Of a DNA stretch of 64,000 nucleotides, positions 40,591 through 50,501 are shown piece by piece. The position numbers and the translations under genes were made by a program. The stretch is from an uncultured Eubacteriales bacterium (GTDB lineage: Bacteria > Bacillota > Clostridia > Oscillospirales > UBA644). Every line of letters begins with the position of its first letter. The first letter of the stretch is position 1. The notes beneath the pieces are model-generated. The model ran no database searches. It was not told the origin of the DNA and saw only the letters and a program-made list of their open reading frames with translations. The stretch spans positions 1-64,000 of the forward strand of contig URFZ01000009.1 in assembly GCA_900547165.1 (NCBI GenBank), given 5' to 3'.

Positions 40591-43128
40591 TTATTTTGAT
40601 TCGTACCACGTTTTGCCCGCGTTTACGTCCGCAAGCAGGGGAACGGAAAGGTTCGCCGCGTGTTCCATTTCGTATTTGAGCATTTCGCTTATTTCTTTTT
40701 CCTTTTCGACAGGCGCTTCTATAATGAGTTCGTCGTGGATCTGCAATATAAGCCGAGCGCCCGTGCCTGATTTTTCGAGCCTGTCAAAAACGCGTACCAT
40801 CGCAAGCTTTATCAGGTCGGCGGCTGTGCCCTGTATCGGCGTGTTTCTGCATACGCGGGAAGCGAATGCCTGCAACTGTTTGTTCTTCGCGTTTATGTCG
40901 GGAACGTATCTGCGCCTTGCAAACATCGTTTCGACATAGCCTTTTTCTTTTGCGCTTTCAATGATTCCGTCCATATATTTCTTGACGCCGCTGTATGTGC
41001 GGAAATAGTTCTCGATATAGTTTTTGGCTTCTCTGAACGATACTCCGATATCCTGAGAAAGCGAATATTCGCCGATACCGTAAACTATGCCGAAATTGAC
41101 CGCCTTTGCGCGTCTGCGGAGTTCGGGCGTCACCATTGCTTCGGGCAGTCCGAACACCTGCGCCGCCGTTGCCGTGTGAATGTCCCTGTCTTCGATAAAC
41201 GCACGTTTCATGTTTTCATCGTCTGCAATGTGCGCAAGCACACGCAGTTCTATCTGCGAATAGTCTGCGTCAATGAGCGTGCATCCCTCTCTTGCCTCAA
41301 ACGCTTTTCGCAGTTGTCTGCCGAGTTCCGTTCTGACGGGAATATTCTGCAAGTTCGGTTCGGTCGAACTTATTCTTCCCGTTTGCGTGACCGTCTGCGT
41401 GAATACCGTGTGTATTCTTCCGTCTTCGCCGACTTTTTTAAGCAGACCGTCAATATATGTGGATTTCAGTTTCGAAAGTTTTCTGTATTCTATAACGTTG
41501 TCGATTATGGGGTCTTCGCAGGCGTCACGAACTTTTTCGAGAATGTCGTTTGCCGTCGAATAACCCGTTTTTGTCTTTTTGCCTTTCGGGTAGGGCAGGC
41601 ACATCTCGTCAAACAGCACCGCGGCAAGTTGCTTTGTTGAATTGATGTTGAACTCGTGTCCCGCATAAAGATATATCGCCGCCGTGCAGTCCGCTATCTC
41701 CGTGTCGAGTTTTTCGCCGAAATTTTTCAGGAACTCCGTGTTCACTTCAAAACCGTCATGCTCCATATTTGCAAGCACGGTGCAGAGCGGAAGTTCAATA
41801 TCTCTGTAAAGTGCGGTTTGTCCGTTTTGTTCAAGTCTTGTTTCGAGGTATCCCTCCGCTTCGGGCAGGTAATAACACTGTTCCGCAGGCGTGAGCGCAG
41901 ATACCGAGGAACTTTCCTCGATTATCTGCGAAAGCGGGTATTCGGAACTCGATGGATCGAGAATGTAGCCCGCAAGCATCGTGTCAAATTCAAGCGTTGC
42001 CGAAACGCCTGCCGTCAGCATCTTTTTGAGAAGCGGTTTTGCGTCGTGCGTGACTATTTTTTTGCCGTCCATCGCTTTCAGCGTATTTTCGTTAAGTTCA
42101 AGCAAAGAAACGCCGTCTTTTGTCCTGACCGCAATCATATCTCCGTTGCAGACAACGAAAAGCCTTTCGTCCGCAAGACAGGTTGTGTCCGAAACCGCAG
42201 AAACCTCGACTTCCGACGCTTTTGTTTCCTTTTTTGCGTCGGAGACGGACGGCGCGGCGCTTTCGTCCAAACCGTACAGTTTGATTATTCTTTTAAGGTC
42301 ATATTTTCGGAGCAGGGAAAGAAACTCGCTCTCGTTCATCTTCGGGGGAAGTATGTCTTTTTCCGTGATGTCAAGCAAGTCGCTTTTTCTGATTATTCGA
42401 CCGAGTTCTCTTGACATGAAAGCGCTGTCTTTTCCGTTTTCGAGTTTTGTTTTCAGCGCGCCTTTGATTTCTTCGATGTTTTCGTAAACGCCTTCAAGCG
42501 TTCCGTATTTTTCAAGAAGAGTTATTGCGGTTTTTTCTCCTACGCCCGCAACGCCCGGTATATTGTCCGAAGAGTCGCCCATGAGCGCTTTGAGGTCTAT
42601 GAGTTGGCTGACATCAAGCCCGTATTTGGCTTTGATCTCGGCAGGAGTGTATATCTCGTCCTGCGTTCCGCCCTGCTTTGTCGTTGCAAGTTTTACGGTC
42701 ACGTTCTCGTCCGTCAACTGGAACGCATCGCGGTCGCCCGTTATGATAACGCACTTTTCTCCGTCGTCCGAACATTCGCGGCTGAGTATTCCTATAATAT
42801 CGTCCGCTTCAAGCCCCTCGCGCTCTATTCTTACGACTCCGAGCGCGTCCAGCATTTGTTTTATTATGGGAAACTGTTCTCTCAGTTCTTCGGGCATGGG
42901 CTTGCGTCCCGCCTTGTAATCCTTGAACATTTCGTGCCTGTAAGTCGGCGCTTTCAAATCGAAAGCCGCAGCGATACGACACTCTTCCTCTTCTTTTAAA
43001 TGCCTGTGAAGCGTAGTCAGAAAACCGTAAAGCGCGTTGGTGTTGACGCCCTGTGAGTTGGTGAGCGTTCTTATGCCGTAAAACGCACGGTTCATTATGC
43101 TGTTGCCGTCGATGACGAGAAGTTTCAT
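40591..43128 (-). CDS. polA: DNA polymerase I
   Basis: An 845-residue polymerase for repair and Okazaki-fragment processing. It has an N-terminal 5'-3' exonuclease domain (about 1-290, LLVIDGNSIMNRAFYG, AAFDLKAPTYRHEM and GDSSDNIPGV). The central domain has the fold of the 3'-5' exonuclease but lacks its DxE acidic motif, so proofreading is presumably absent. The family A polymerase follows: motif A DADYSQIELR, motif B RRAKAVNFGIVYGI and motif C QIHDELI. First gene of the unit that runs to tsaD. The sequence is complete and ordinary. Confidence 0.97.
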   Translation of the reverse strand: MKLLVIDGNSIMNRAFYGIRTLTNSQGVNTNALYGFLTTLHRHLKEEEECRIAAAFDLKAPTYRHEMFKDYKAGRKPMPEELREQFPIIKQMLDALGVVRIEREGLEADDIIGILSRECSDDGEKCVIITGDRDAFQLTDENVTVKLATTKQGGTQDEIYTPAEIKAKYGLDVSQLIDLKALMGDSSDNIPGVAGVGEKTAITLLEKYGTLEGVYENIEEIKGALKTKLENGKDSAFMSRELGRIIRKSDLLDITEKDILPPKMNESEFLSLLRKYDLKRIIKLYGLDESAAPSVSDAKKETKASEVEVSAVSDTTCLADERLFVVCNGDMIAVRTKDGVSLLELNENTLKAMDGKKIVTHDAKPLLKKMLTAGVSATLEFDTMLAGYILDPSSSEYPLSQIIEESSSVSALTPAEQCYYLPEAEGYLETRLEQNGQTALYRDIELPLCTVLANMEHDGFEVNTEFLKNFGEKLDTEIADCTAAIYLYAGHEFNINSTKQLAAVLFDEMCLPYPKGKKTKTGYSTANDILEKVRDACEDPIIDNVIEYRKLSKLKSTYIDGLLKKVGEDGRIHTVFTQTVTQTGRISSTEPNLQNIPVRTELGRQLRKAFEAREGCTLIDADYSQIELRVLAHIADDENMKRAFIEDRDIHTATAAQVFGLPEAMVTPELRRRAKAVNFGIVYGIGEYSLSQDIGVSFREAKNYIENYFRTYSGVKKYMDGIIESAKEKGYVETMFARRRYVPDINAKNKQLQAFASRVCRNTPIQGTAADLIKLAMVRVFDRLEKSGTGARLILQIHDELIIEAPVEKEKEISEMLKYEMEHAANLSVPLLADVNAGKTWYESK

Positions 43129-43159
43129 GGTGTTTCCTCTTATAAATTGATTATATTAT

Positions 43160-43188
43160 ATATTAACATTATTATCTGCTCTTGTCAA
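43160..43188 (-). promoter_or_regulatory. polA promoter
   Basis: Minus strand: TTGACA (43188-43183), 17-bp spacer, TAATAT (43165-43160). Confidence 0.72.
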
Positions 43189-43224
43189 GGAAATATTTAC
43201 AAACAAATACGTTTGTCACAAAAG

Positions 43225-43390
43225 CGCGGACGAAAGCGTTTTCGTCTCTGTCATAATTGTGTATGCACACTTTATTCGGACTTAAATCACCCCGTTTTGG
43301 GGCGGTTCAAATGTTTCCGCGCCGAGTGGGGCGCGGTTTTGGGCGATTTGTGGGGGGTTGAGATGTGTTTTGGCGCAAAATGGGGCGCAA
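43225..43390. repeat. Hairpins and TGGGGCG repeats in the polA-mraZ intergenic region
   Basis: GACGAAA/TTTTCGTC hairpin (about 43228-43245), CCGCGCC/GGGCGCGG (about 43318-43336) followed by TTTT, and TGGGGCG three times (43298, 43327, 43381) amid further G runs. MraZ in some bacteria binds TGGG-type repeats; these lie over 80 bp upstream of the promoter, so their role is uncertain. The rest of 43129-43586 holds only the promoters. Confidence 0.35.
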
Positions 43391-43470
43391 TCCCATAAAA
43401 GTTTGTAAAAAATATACAATATCACATACTAATATCACGATATATTTGGCGAGAAATTTTGTTAAACCCC

Positions 43471-43499
43471 TTGCAAAAGCGAACGATTTATATTATAAT
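43471..43499 (+). promoter_or_regulatory. dcw cluster (mraZ) promoter
   Basis: TTGCAA (43471-43476), 17-bp spacer, TATAAT (43494-43499). Confidence 0.8.
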
Positions 43500-43505
43500 A
43501 TTGTC

Positions 43506-43524
43506 AAGTGGAGCGAAAGTGGAG
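43506..43524 (+). promoter_or_regulatory. Putative MraZ-binding direct repeats
   Basis: AAGTGGAG at 43506-43513 and again at 43517-43524, an 11-base period, at the transcription start and upstream of mraZ. GTGG-type phased repeats here are typical for MraZ autoregulation. Confidence 0.6.
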
Positions 43525-43586
43525 AAAAAAAGATTGAAAGTACATCACGCTCCCAAGAAATTTTGAGGAAACGGAGGTAGGACAAT

Positions 43587-44042
43587 ATGCTTTGCATCGG
43601 CAGATTCGGTTTGATCGGCAGTTACAACCACACAATAGACTCGAAAAACAGATTGTTCCTGCCCGCAAAACAGAGAGATTATCTCGGTTCCACCGTTATC
43701 CTCACAAGAGGTCTTCGCAACTGTCTTTATATGTATACCGCGGAGGGCTGGGAAAACTTCATCTCCAAGATAGACAACGACAACGATTTTGAGTCCAACG
43801 ACGAAACGTTGTACTTCCTCGGTAACGCGCAGGAAGCAGATGTCGATTCGCAGGGAAGAATAACGGTTCCTCAGACGCTGCGTTCTTTCTTCGGAATAGG
43901 CAAGGACGTCACCATCGTCGGTGCGGGACAAAGACTTGAAATATGGAAGACCGAGGACTGGGAAGAGTTCAACAACGACAAGGATCTCGGAAACAGAATC
44001 CGAGAAAAACTCAAAGAAAAGAAGTCGTCGAACAATGAGTAA
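43587..44042 (+). CDS. mraZ: Transcriptional regulator MraZ
   Basis: A 151-residue regulator, first gene of the dcw cluster. Two MraZ/AbrB-like domains are visible: IGSYNHTIDSKNRLFLPAKQR (in family pattern, about 10-30) and the second EADVDSQGRITVPQTLRSFFG (about 90-110). It assembles into a ring that binds phased repeats in its own promoter region and represses the cluster. RBS ACGGAGG. Its end overlaps rsmH by 8 bases. Confidence 0.96.
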   Translation: MLCIGRFGLIGSYNHTIDSKNRLFLPAKQRDYLGSTVILTRGLRNCLYMYTAEGWENFISKIDNDNDFESNDETLYFLGNAQEADVDSQGRITVPQTLRSFFGIGKDVTIVGAGQRLEIWKTEDWEEFNNDKDLGNRIREKLKEKKSSNNE

Positions 44043-44964
44043 TTTTGAACATATCCCGGTATTATTCAATCAGACTATCGACGGTCTCGCTGTCAAGCCG
44101 AACGGAGTTTATGCGGACGGTACCGCGGGCGGAGGAAATCATTCCCGAGCCATCGGAGAACGCTTGTCCGATAAAGGAAGGCTGATATGCGTTGATCGAG
44201 ATACAGAGGCTATCGGAGCGTGCAGAGAAAAACTCGCGGGGTTGAAATGCGGTTTGACCCTCTTGCACACGGACTTCGCAAAGTTGCCCGAATATCTGCG
44301 GGAAAACGGAATAATGCTTGACGGACTGCTGGTGGATCTCGGCGTTTCGTCGCATCAACTCGATACCGCGGAACGAGGATTCTCGTATATGGCTGATGCA
44401 GAGCTTGATATGAGAATGAACAGGGACGACGATTTTACGGCGAAGACGCTTGTGAATACTTATTCAAAAGAAGATATGGAGAGAATCTTCTTTGAATACG
44501 GTGAAGAAAGATACTCGCGCTCCGTGGCTTCGGCAATTATCGAATACAGAAAACATAAGCCTATTGAAACGACACTTGAACTTGTCGATATTATAAAAAG
44601 CGCAATGCCCGCAAAGGCACTTCGCGAAAAGCAACATCCCGCAAAACGTGTTTTTCAGGCTATAAGAATAGAAGTCAACGACGAACTGAAACAGATAAGC
44701 AACTTGCTTGACGGTATAATGCCGCAGATGAAAAGCGGCGGCAGAGTTTGCGTTATAACGTTTCACAGTCTTGAAGACAGAATAGTAAAGACCGCTTTTG
44801 CAAAGGCGCAGAATCCCTGCACCTGCCCGCCGGATTTCCCGGTTTGCGTATGCGGCAAAAAACCGCTCGGAAAGGCGTTGAAGCCGATAACCCCGACGGA
44901 AGAAGAGATAAGAGAAAATCCGAGAGCCCGCTCATCGAGGCTCAGAATATTTATAAAGGAATAG
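44035..44964 (+). CDS. rsmH: 16S rRNA N4-methylcytidine methyltransferase
   Basis: A 309-residue SAM-dependent enzyme methylating C1402 of 16S rRNA. Typical motifs are HIPVLFNQTIDGL at the start, DGTAGGGNHSRAI (SAM loop), the conserved LVDLGVSSHQLD, and the end RARSSRLRI. ATG at 44035 overlaps the mraZ stop; the upstream open frame is out of family. Second gene of the dcw cluster, right before ftsL. Confidence 0.96.
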   Translation: MSNFEHIPVLFNQTIDGLAVKPNGVYADGTAGGGNHSRAIGERLSDKGRLICVDRDTEAIGACREKLAGLKCGLTLLHTDFAKLPEYLRENGIMLDGLLVDLGVSSHQLDTAERGFSYMADAELDMRMNRDDDFTAKTLVNTYSKEDMERIFFEYGEERYSRSVASAIIEYRKHKPIETTLELVDIIKSAMPAKALREKQHPAKRVFQAIRIEVNDELKQISNLLDGIMPQMKSGGRVCVITFHSLEDRIVKTAFAKAQNPCTCPPDFPVCVCGKKPLGKALKPITPTEEEIRENPRARSSRLRIFIKE

Positions 44965-44965
44965 G

Positions 44966-45370
44966 GTGGACAAGGCAATGAAGAAGAGAACGGGAAAAGA
45001 GACTTCCAAAAAGAGTTTCGGCGCGTTTGAAATACTTTCTTGCATCGCAATAGTCGCATTGATGATAATCAGCGTTAACTGCTATATTAAAAAATATGAA
45101 ATAAACTATCGCACGGAAGTTCTTGAAAAAGAATACGACAAAGCGTATAACGAGGGCGAAAGACTTAAAGTCGAATATCAGAAACGCACCGATTACAACG
45201 GCGTTTCAGAGTATGCGGAGACCGTTCTCGGAATGAAAAAGATAAACGATTATCAGATCATATATATGCCCGCAACGGAGACAGACGAGATGAGAGTTGT
45301 TTCCTCCGGTGAAAGTTTTGCGGACAAGATTTCGAAGACATTCTCCATCGTTCTTGAATATTTGAAGTAA
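44966..45370 (+). CDS. ftsL: FtsL-like cell division protein
   Basis: A 134-residue bitopic membrane protein. A short basic cytoplasmic part precedes one membrane helix (about 23-42), and the rest is a coiled-coil-like extracytoplasmic region (KKYEINYRTEVLEKEYDKAY in pattern). FtsL/DivIC-type proteins join FtsQ at the septum. The position between rsmH and the transpeptidase supports the call more than sequence, which is poorly conserved in this family. GTG start at 44966 with AAAGGA; ATG at 44978 is an alternative. Confidence 0.82.
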   Translation: MDKAMKKRTGKETSKKSFGAFEILSCIAIVALMIISVNCYIKKYEINYRTEVLEKEYDKAYNEGERLKVEYQKRTDYNGVSEYAETVLGMKKINDYQIIYMPATETDEMRVVSSGESFADKISKTFSIVLEYLK

Positions 45371-45426
45371 ACTTCGCATAGATAATAGGGAGAAACTTCC
45401 TCGGAATATGTGACGGGAATTAAACT

Positions 45427-47646
45427 ATGTCAAGACCAAAGTCGAACAGTAAAAACAGATATGCGGTTGTCAGGGTAATAGCAATGATTGCCCTGATTTG
45501 CCTTATTGGAAGACTTTTTTACATTCAGATAATAAAACATTCCAAATATGAGCAGATAGCCGTTTCACAGCAGACGCAGGATATCGCCATTGAGGCGAAG
45601 CGCGGCACGATAACGGACAGGGACGGAAACATACTTGCGATAAGCGCGACCGCTTACAAGGTCGTAATGGCTCCGAAACTGATAGACAGCGAAGACCTGC
45701 GCGAAAAGATATGCGACGGCTTGTCTTCTGCACTTTCCGAAGACAGAGACAAGATATATGAAATGACGCTCAAAAACGTTCAGAGCGTCGAGGTTGTGCG
45801 CCGCGTGGAAAAAGACATTGCGGATAAGGTCAGCGACTTTATATCCGAAGACAAGGATTATGCGGCGATAATAACCGTTACCGAAGACCCGAAGAGATAT
45901 TATCCGAACGGAAACACGCTTTCGACGGTTCTCGGTCTTGTGGGTGCCGACAACCAAGGACTTGAAGGTCTTGAATATCTTTACGACGATTATCTGACGG
46001 GTACTGCGGGAAAACTTGTTGCAACCAAAACTTCGATAGGAACGTCGATGCCGTTTTCCTATGAGCGTCAGGTAGACCCGAAAGACGGCTGCACGGTAGA
46101 ACTTACCGTGGACCTGAAAATGCAGGCGATGCTCGAATCGGAGATAAATAACGCAAGAGTTGAACACAACGTTCAGAATAGAATAGCGGGCGTAATCATG
46201 GACGTCAACACGGGTGAAATACTTGCGATGACGTCGAAACCGGACTTCGACCCGAACGAAAACTATGTTATAAACGACGAACTGACGCTTGAAGCGCTTG
46301 CGACTGAATTTGAGGTCGGAAGCTCCGAATATTACAAAGCATATAACGAAAAATTCGCGGAATACAAAAAGAATAAATGCCTTGAAGCCTACGAACCCGG
46401 TTCGACATTCAAGATATTTACGGCTTCTATGGCGCTTGAAGAAAACCTCGTCAGCCTTGAAGAAACGTTCTTTTGCAGCGGGCATCTCGATATAGGACCT
46501 ACCCGCGTCAACTGCCACAAGAGAACAGGTCACGGTTCCGAACATCTTAAAGAGGGACTTGCAAATTCCTGTAACCCCGTATTTATGACGCTCGGTATGC
46601 GCATAGGACAGGAAAAATTCTATGATTATCTGACCGTTTTCGGACTCAGAGACAAAACGGGTGTGGGGCTTCCCGGTGAGCAGACCGGTTATCACCACTC
46701 TCTGAAAACCATGACAACGCTTGACCTTGCGGAATCCGCGTTCGGTCAGACGTTCAAAATAACGCCGATGCAACTTATAAGCGGCGTTTGCTCCGTTATT
46801 AACGGCGGAAATTATATGCAGCCGTATATCGTCCGCAGCATAACGGATTCGGACGGAAATACGGTCGTTTCAAACAAACCTACCGTTGTCCGCCAGACCG
46901 TTTCCGACGAAACGTCCGCAATAATGCGCGAATACCTTGAATTTACGGCTGATTCTTCCGAAAAGTCCCACGTTGACGGCTACCGCATAGGCGGAAAGAC
47001 CGGTACATCGCAGAAACTCGACACAAGAGTAGGACAGGAGGACAACGACAAGCGTATTGCTTCGTATGTTTGCTTCGCTCCCGCAGACGACCCGCAGATA
47101 GCGGTTCTCGTTGTCGTAGACGAACCCGATTCCGAGGTTCAGTACGGTTCTTATATCGCCGCACCTCTCGGAACATCCATAATAGTGCAGGCTCTTAATC
47201 AACTCGGAATTTATTCGACCGCCGAAAACGCGGACAGAACAACTGTTCCGTATGTGGGAGAAATGACGGTTGACGAAGCGTCCAAAAAGATAGTCGCGGA
47301 CGGCTTGCAGGTTAAAGTTGTCGGCAAAGGCGAGACGGTCGTATCTCAACTTCCCGCCGCCAATACAACAATTTCCGTAGGCAGTACGGTGTTGCTTTAT
47401 ACCGAAGAGGGTGAACACGAAACAACGACGGTCGTTCCGAATCTTGAAGGAAAAACGCCTGCGGAATGCAATCAACTGCTGACAAACAGCGAACTGAATA
47501 TCGAAATCCTCGGAAGCAATGAGTCCGTCACTCCGATAACGGGTTCGGGCGTCGTTGCATATTATCAAAGCATATCTCCCGGTGAGACCGTCGAAAAGAT
47601 GACGACGGTTCAGGTCAGATTCAAAAAGGTCGCAAAAAGCGGCTGA
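45427..47646 (+). CDS. Division/sporulation transpeptidase, PBP2B/SpoVD type with PASTA domains
   Basis: A 739-residue class B penicillin-binding protein. It has an N-terminal helix (about 12-32), the dimerisation/pedestal domain, and the transpeptidase domain with SxxK at GSTFK (about 325-329), SCN (ANSCNPVFM) and KTG (GGKTGTSQK, about 523). Two C-terminal PASTA domains (about 600-665 and 668-735) follow, as in SpoVD and PBP2x. It cross-links septal or cortex peptidoglycan. The RBS is weak (GGGAATTAAACT before ATG). Which of FtsI or SpoVD it serves cannot be told here. Confidence 0.93.
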   Translation: MSRPKSNSKNRYAVVRVIAMIALICLIGRLFYIQIIKHSKYEQIAVSQQTQDIAIEAKRGTITDRDGNILAISATAYKVVMAPKLIDSEDLREKICDGLSSALSEDRDKIYEMTLKNVQSVEVVRRVEKDIADKVSDFISEDKDYAAIITVTEDPKRYYPNGNTLSTVLGLVGADNQGLEGLEYLYDDYLTGTAGKLVATKTSIGTSMPFSYERQVDPKDGCTVELTVDLKMQAMLESEINNARVEHNVQNRIAGVIMDVNTGEILAMTSKPDFDPNENYVINDELTLEALATEFEVGSSEYYKAYNEKFAEYKKNKCLEAYEPGSTFKIFTASMALEENLVSLEETFFCSGHLDIGPTRVNCHKRTGHGSEHLKEGLANSCNPVFMTLGMRIGQEKFYDYLTVFGLRDKTGVGLPGEQTGYHHSLKTMTTLDLAESAFGQTFKITPMQLISGVCSVINGGNYMQPYIVRSITDSDGNTVVSNKPTVVRQTVSDETSAIMREYLEFTADSSEKSHVDGYRIGGKTGTSQKLDTRVGQEDNDKRIASYVCFAPADDPQIAVLVVVDEPDSEVQYGSYIAAPLGTSIIVQALNQLGIYSTAENADRTTVPYVGEMTVDEASKKIVADGLQVKVVGKGETVVSQLPAANTTISVGSTVLLYTEEGEHETTTVVPNLEGKTPAECNQLLTNSELNIEILGSNESVTPITGSGVVAYYQSISPGETVEKMTTVQVRFKKVAKSG

Positions 47647-47717
47647 TGTTTGGGCAGAGTATACTCAACCCAAAATAACGGAAAGTGAAAAAAAATAACT
47701 TGAAAGGTTGTTTTTGA

Positions 47718-49109
47718 ATGAAACTTTCCGAACTCCTGAAAAACGGTGAATTTACGGGCAGATTTGCCCCCGAGACAGAGATAACAAATGTCTGCTCCCA
47801 TCTTGACAGCTGCACGGACGGCAGTCTTTTCGTTGCCGTCAGCGGCAGCAGATTTGACGGTGCCGCGCACATCAGCGAAGCGTTTTCAAAGGGTGCAAAA
47901 GCCGTTGTGACGGAAAAGAGCATTGTCGGAGACAATGTTTTGCGCTGTGAAAACGCATTATCCGCGCTTGCTGGTATATGTGCGGCTGAAAACGGCGATC
48001 CTCAAAAAGAACTGACGCTTGTCGGTCTGACGGGTACAAACGGAAAAACAAGTACTTCGTATATACTTTCTCATATATTGAACGGCGTCGGCATAAAGAC
48101 CGAGGTCATCGGTTCCGTAAACTTTGAAAACACCACGCCTGAACCGAATATTCTTTATTCCGCATTTCGTCGTATGAAAGAGAACAGAACAAAAGCTGTC
48201 GTATGCGAAGTATCATCACAGGGGCTTGACCAACGCAGGGTAGACCCATGCCGTTTTCGCGTGGGTGAGTTTCTCAATTTCGGCAGAGACCATCTCGATT
48301 ATCATAAAACGGTAACGGCGTATTTCGAAAGCAAGAAAAGGTTGAAAGACCTATCTGATATATTTATTGTAAACGGCGACGACCGCTACGCCTCGTCTCT
48401 TGTTTCCGACGGGGTAAAAACATTTTCCGTACTCGGTTTTGCGGATTATGCGGCAAAAGACATCGTTCTGCAAGAAAACGGCAGCGAATTTTTGATTGAA
48501 CATAAAGATAAGAAAGTACCTGTGCGGACGGGACTTATCGGAATGTTCAACGTTTATAACACGCTTGCCGCCGTTGCCGCCGCAGCAGAACTCGGAGTTT
48601 CTCTTGAAGATATTGCGAGAACATTTGACGCTCCGATAGTTATTCCCGGTAGAATGGAGCGCGTTTTTATCAAAGCGCCGTTTTCTGTCTATGTGGACTA
48701 TGCGCATACGCCGCAGGCACTGACTTCCGCACTTGTCGCTTTGAGAAAAATAACCCGCGGCAGACTTATTGTCGTTTTCGGCTGCGGGGGAGACAGAGAT
48801 AAAGAAAAACGCCCTGTTATGGGTAAAAACGCCGCAAGGTTTGCGGATGAAGTCATAGTGACTTCCGACAATCCGCGCATGGAAGACCCCGAGGCGATAA
48901 TCCGCGATATTGTTGCGGGAATGGAAAAAGATACTTTTTCGGTCGTACCTGACAGACGCGACGCGATAAAACTTGCGCTTTCGAGAGCGCATGAGGGGGA
49001 TACTGTGCTTGTCGCGGGTAAGGGACACGAAAAGTACCAAATTGTCGGCAAAAAAAGATTGCCTTTCGACGATGTGAACATCATCGCCGAATATGAATAT
49101 GAAAGATGA
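47718..49109 (+). CDS. murE: UDP-MurNAc-L-Ala-D-Glu:meso-diaminopimelate ligase
   Basis: A 463-residue Mur ligase. It has an N-terminal UDP-binding domain (KLSELLKNG), the ATP P-loop VGLTGTNGKTSTSY and the carbamylated-lysine region. The amino-acid recognition motif is DNPR (in TSDNPRMEDP, about 385), the signature of ligases adding meso-diaminopimelate, not lysine. The C-terminal domain ends in GKGHEKYQIVG. It fits lysA upstream. Standard place in the dcw cluster, 70 bp after the transpeptidase. Confidence 0.96.
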   Translation: MKLSELLKNGEFTGRFAPETEITNVCSHLDSCTDGSLFVAVSGSRFDGAAHISEAFSKGAKAVVTEKSIVGDNVLRCENALSALAGICAAENGDPQKELTLVGLTGTNGKTSTSYILSHILNGVGIKTEVIGSVNFENTTPEPNILYSAFRRMKENRTKAVVCEVSSQGLDQRRVDPCRFRVGEFLNFGRDHLDYHKTVTAYFESKKRLKDLSDIFIVNGDDRYASSLVSDGVKTFSVLGFADYAAKDIVLQENGSEFLIEHKDKKVPVRTGLIGMFNVYNTLAAVAAAAELGVSLEDIARTFDAPIVIPGRMERVFIKAPFSVYVDYAHTPQALTSALVALRKITRGRLIVVFGCGGDRDKEKRPVMGKNAARFADEVIVTSDNPRMEDPEAIIRDIVAGMEKDTFSVVPDRRDAIKLALSRAHEGDTVLVAGKGHEKYQIVGKKRLPFDDVNIIAEYEYER

Positions 49110-49133
49110 AGAGATAGGAACGGAGAAAGAGTT

Positions 49134-50501
49134 ATGTTGCTTTCAGATGTAGGAAAAATGCTGAATGTCACTTGTACCGGGGATTGCGAATTTGATGGAT
49201 TCGCAATAGATTCCCGTGCGGTCAAAAAGGGGAATATGTTCGTGTGTCTGCCCGGCGCACGCGTGGACGGTCACGATTTTGCGGCAAAAGCCGAAGCAAA
49301 CGGCGCCGCGTGTTTTCTCTGCGAAAGACCTCTTGACACATCTCTTCCTTGCTGCATTGTTCCCGATTCTCTCAAAGGTCTGCAAGGCCTCGGCAAGGCA
49401 TACCGTCTTGCTCTCGGCGTAAAGGTCGTTGCGGTTACGGGCAGCGTGGGAAAGACCACGACAAAAGAATATATTTCTTCCGTGTTGAGCCGCAAATACA
49501 GAACGCATAAGACGGAGGGCAACAAGAACAGCGAAACGGGCGTTCCTCTGACGCTGCTTGCCGTTCGCCCCGAAGACGAAGTCGTTGTTACCGAAATGGG
49601 AATGTCCGCAAAAGGCGAAATATCCGTTCTGACGAACATCGCCTGTCCCGATATTGCCGTTATCACCAATATCGGCGTTTCTCATATCGAACATCTCGGT
49701 TCGCAGGAAAACATAATGCTTGCAAAACTTGAGATTCTTGAAGGACTTTCCGAAAACGGAACGCTTATTCTCAATTACGACGACGAATATCTGCGCCATG
49801 CATATAACGACTTGCTGCTCGGAAAAATCCCGCAGAAGATAACCCGTTACGGCATAAACAATCCCGACTGCGACATAATCGCATCCGAGATAGCCATGGA
49901 GGACAACAGCCTTCGTTTTTGCGTAAAAACGCCCGAGGGCGATATAACGGTCATAATTCCGTGCGAGGGAGTTCATAATGTTTACAATTCGCTTGCCGCG
50001 ATCTCTGTTGGACTTTGCATGGGCGTGCCTCTTTCCGATATCGTGGCGGGACTTGCCGAATTTACAGGTGTTCCTATGCGTCAGCAGACCTATTCGCGTG
50101 ACGGACTGAACATAATCGAAGACTGCTACAACGCAAGCCCGTCTTCCATGAAAGCGGGACTTGACGTACTCCGCCGCAAAAACGGCAGAAAAATAGCGGT
50201 TCTCGGCGATATGCTCGAACTCGGAGACTTCTCAGACGAAATGCACCGCAAAGTCGGCGAAATGCTGACGGACATTGACGCGCTTGTCGCATTCGGACAT
50301 TTCAACGACAGTTACATTGCAGGTGCAAAAAACGCGGGCGTTGCGCCCGAAAACTGCTATTCGTGCGAAAATAACGAAGAAGCGGCTGTCATACTTTCAA
50401 AGATTGCAAAAGACGGCGATTATATCCTTATAAAGGCGAGCCGCGGCATGAGCGGCGAAAAGATCGCCGAAAAACTTTTTGAGATAAAGGAACAAAAATG
50501 A
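49134..50501 (+). CDS. murF: UDP-MurNAc-tripeptide:D-Ala-D-Ala ligase
   Basis: A 455-residue Mur ligase adding D-Ala-D-Ala to the cell-wall precursor. Domains: UDP-binding N-terminus (LLSDVGKMLN ... IDSRAVKKGNMFVCLPG), ATP-binding centre VAVTGSVGKTTTKEY, NKNSETGVPLTLL, and C-terminal domain with EDCYNASPSSMKAGL and GDMLELGD. Its stop overlaps the next gene by four bases (ATGA). Ordinary. Confidence 0.96.
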   Translation: MLLSDVGKMLNVTCTGDCEFDGFAIDSRAVKKGNMFVCLPGARVDGHDFAAKAEANGAACFLCERPLDTSLPCCIVPDSLKGLQGLGKAYRLALGVKVVAVTGSVGKTTTKEYISSVLSRKYRTHKTEGNKNSETGVPLTLLAVRPEDEVVVTEMGMSAKGEISVLTNIACPDIAVITNIGVSHIEHLGSQENIMLAKLEILEGLSENGTLILNYDDEYLRHAYNDLLLGKIPQKITRYGINNPDCDIIASEIAMEDNSLRFCVKTPEGDITVIIPCEGVHNVYNSLAAISVGLCMGVPLSDIVAGLAEFTGVPMRQQTYSRDGLNIIEDCYNASPSSMKAGLDVLRRKNGRKIAVLGDMLELGDFSDEMHRKVGEMLTDIDALVAFGHFNDSYIAGAKNAGVAPENCYSCENNEEAAVILSKIAKDGDYILIKASRGMSGEKIAEKLFEIKEQK

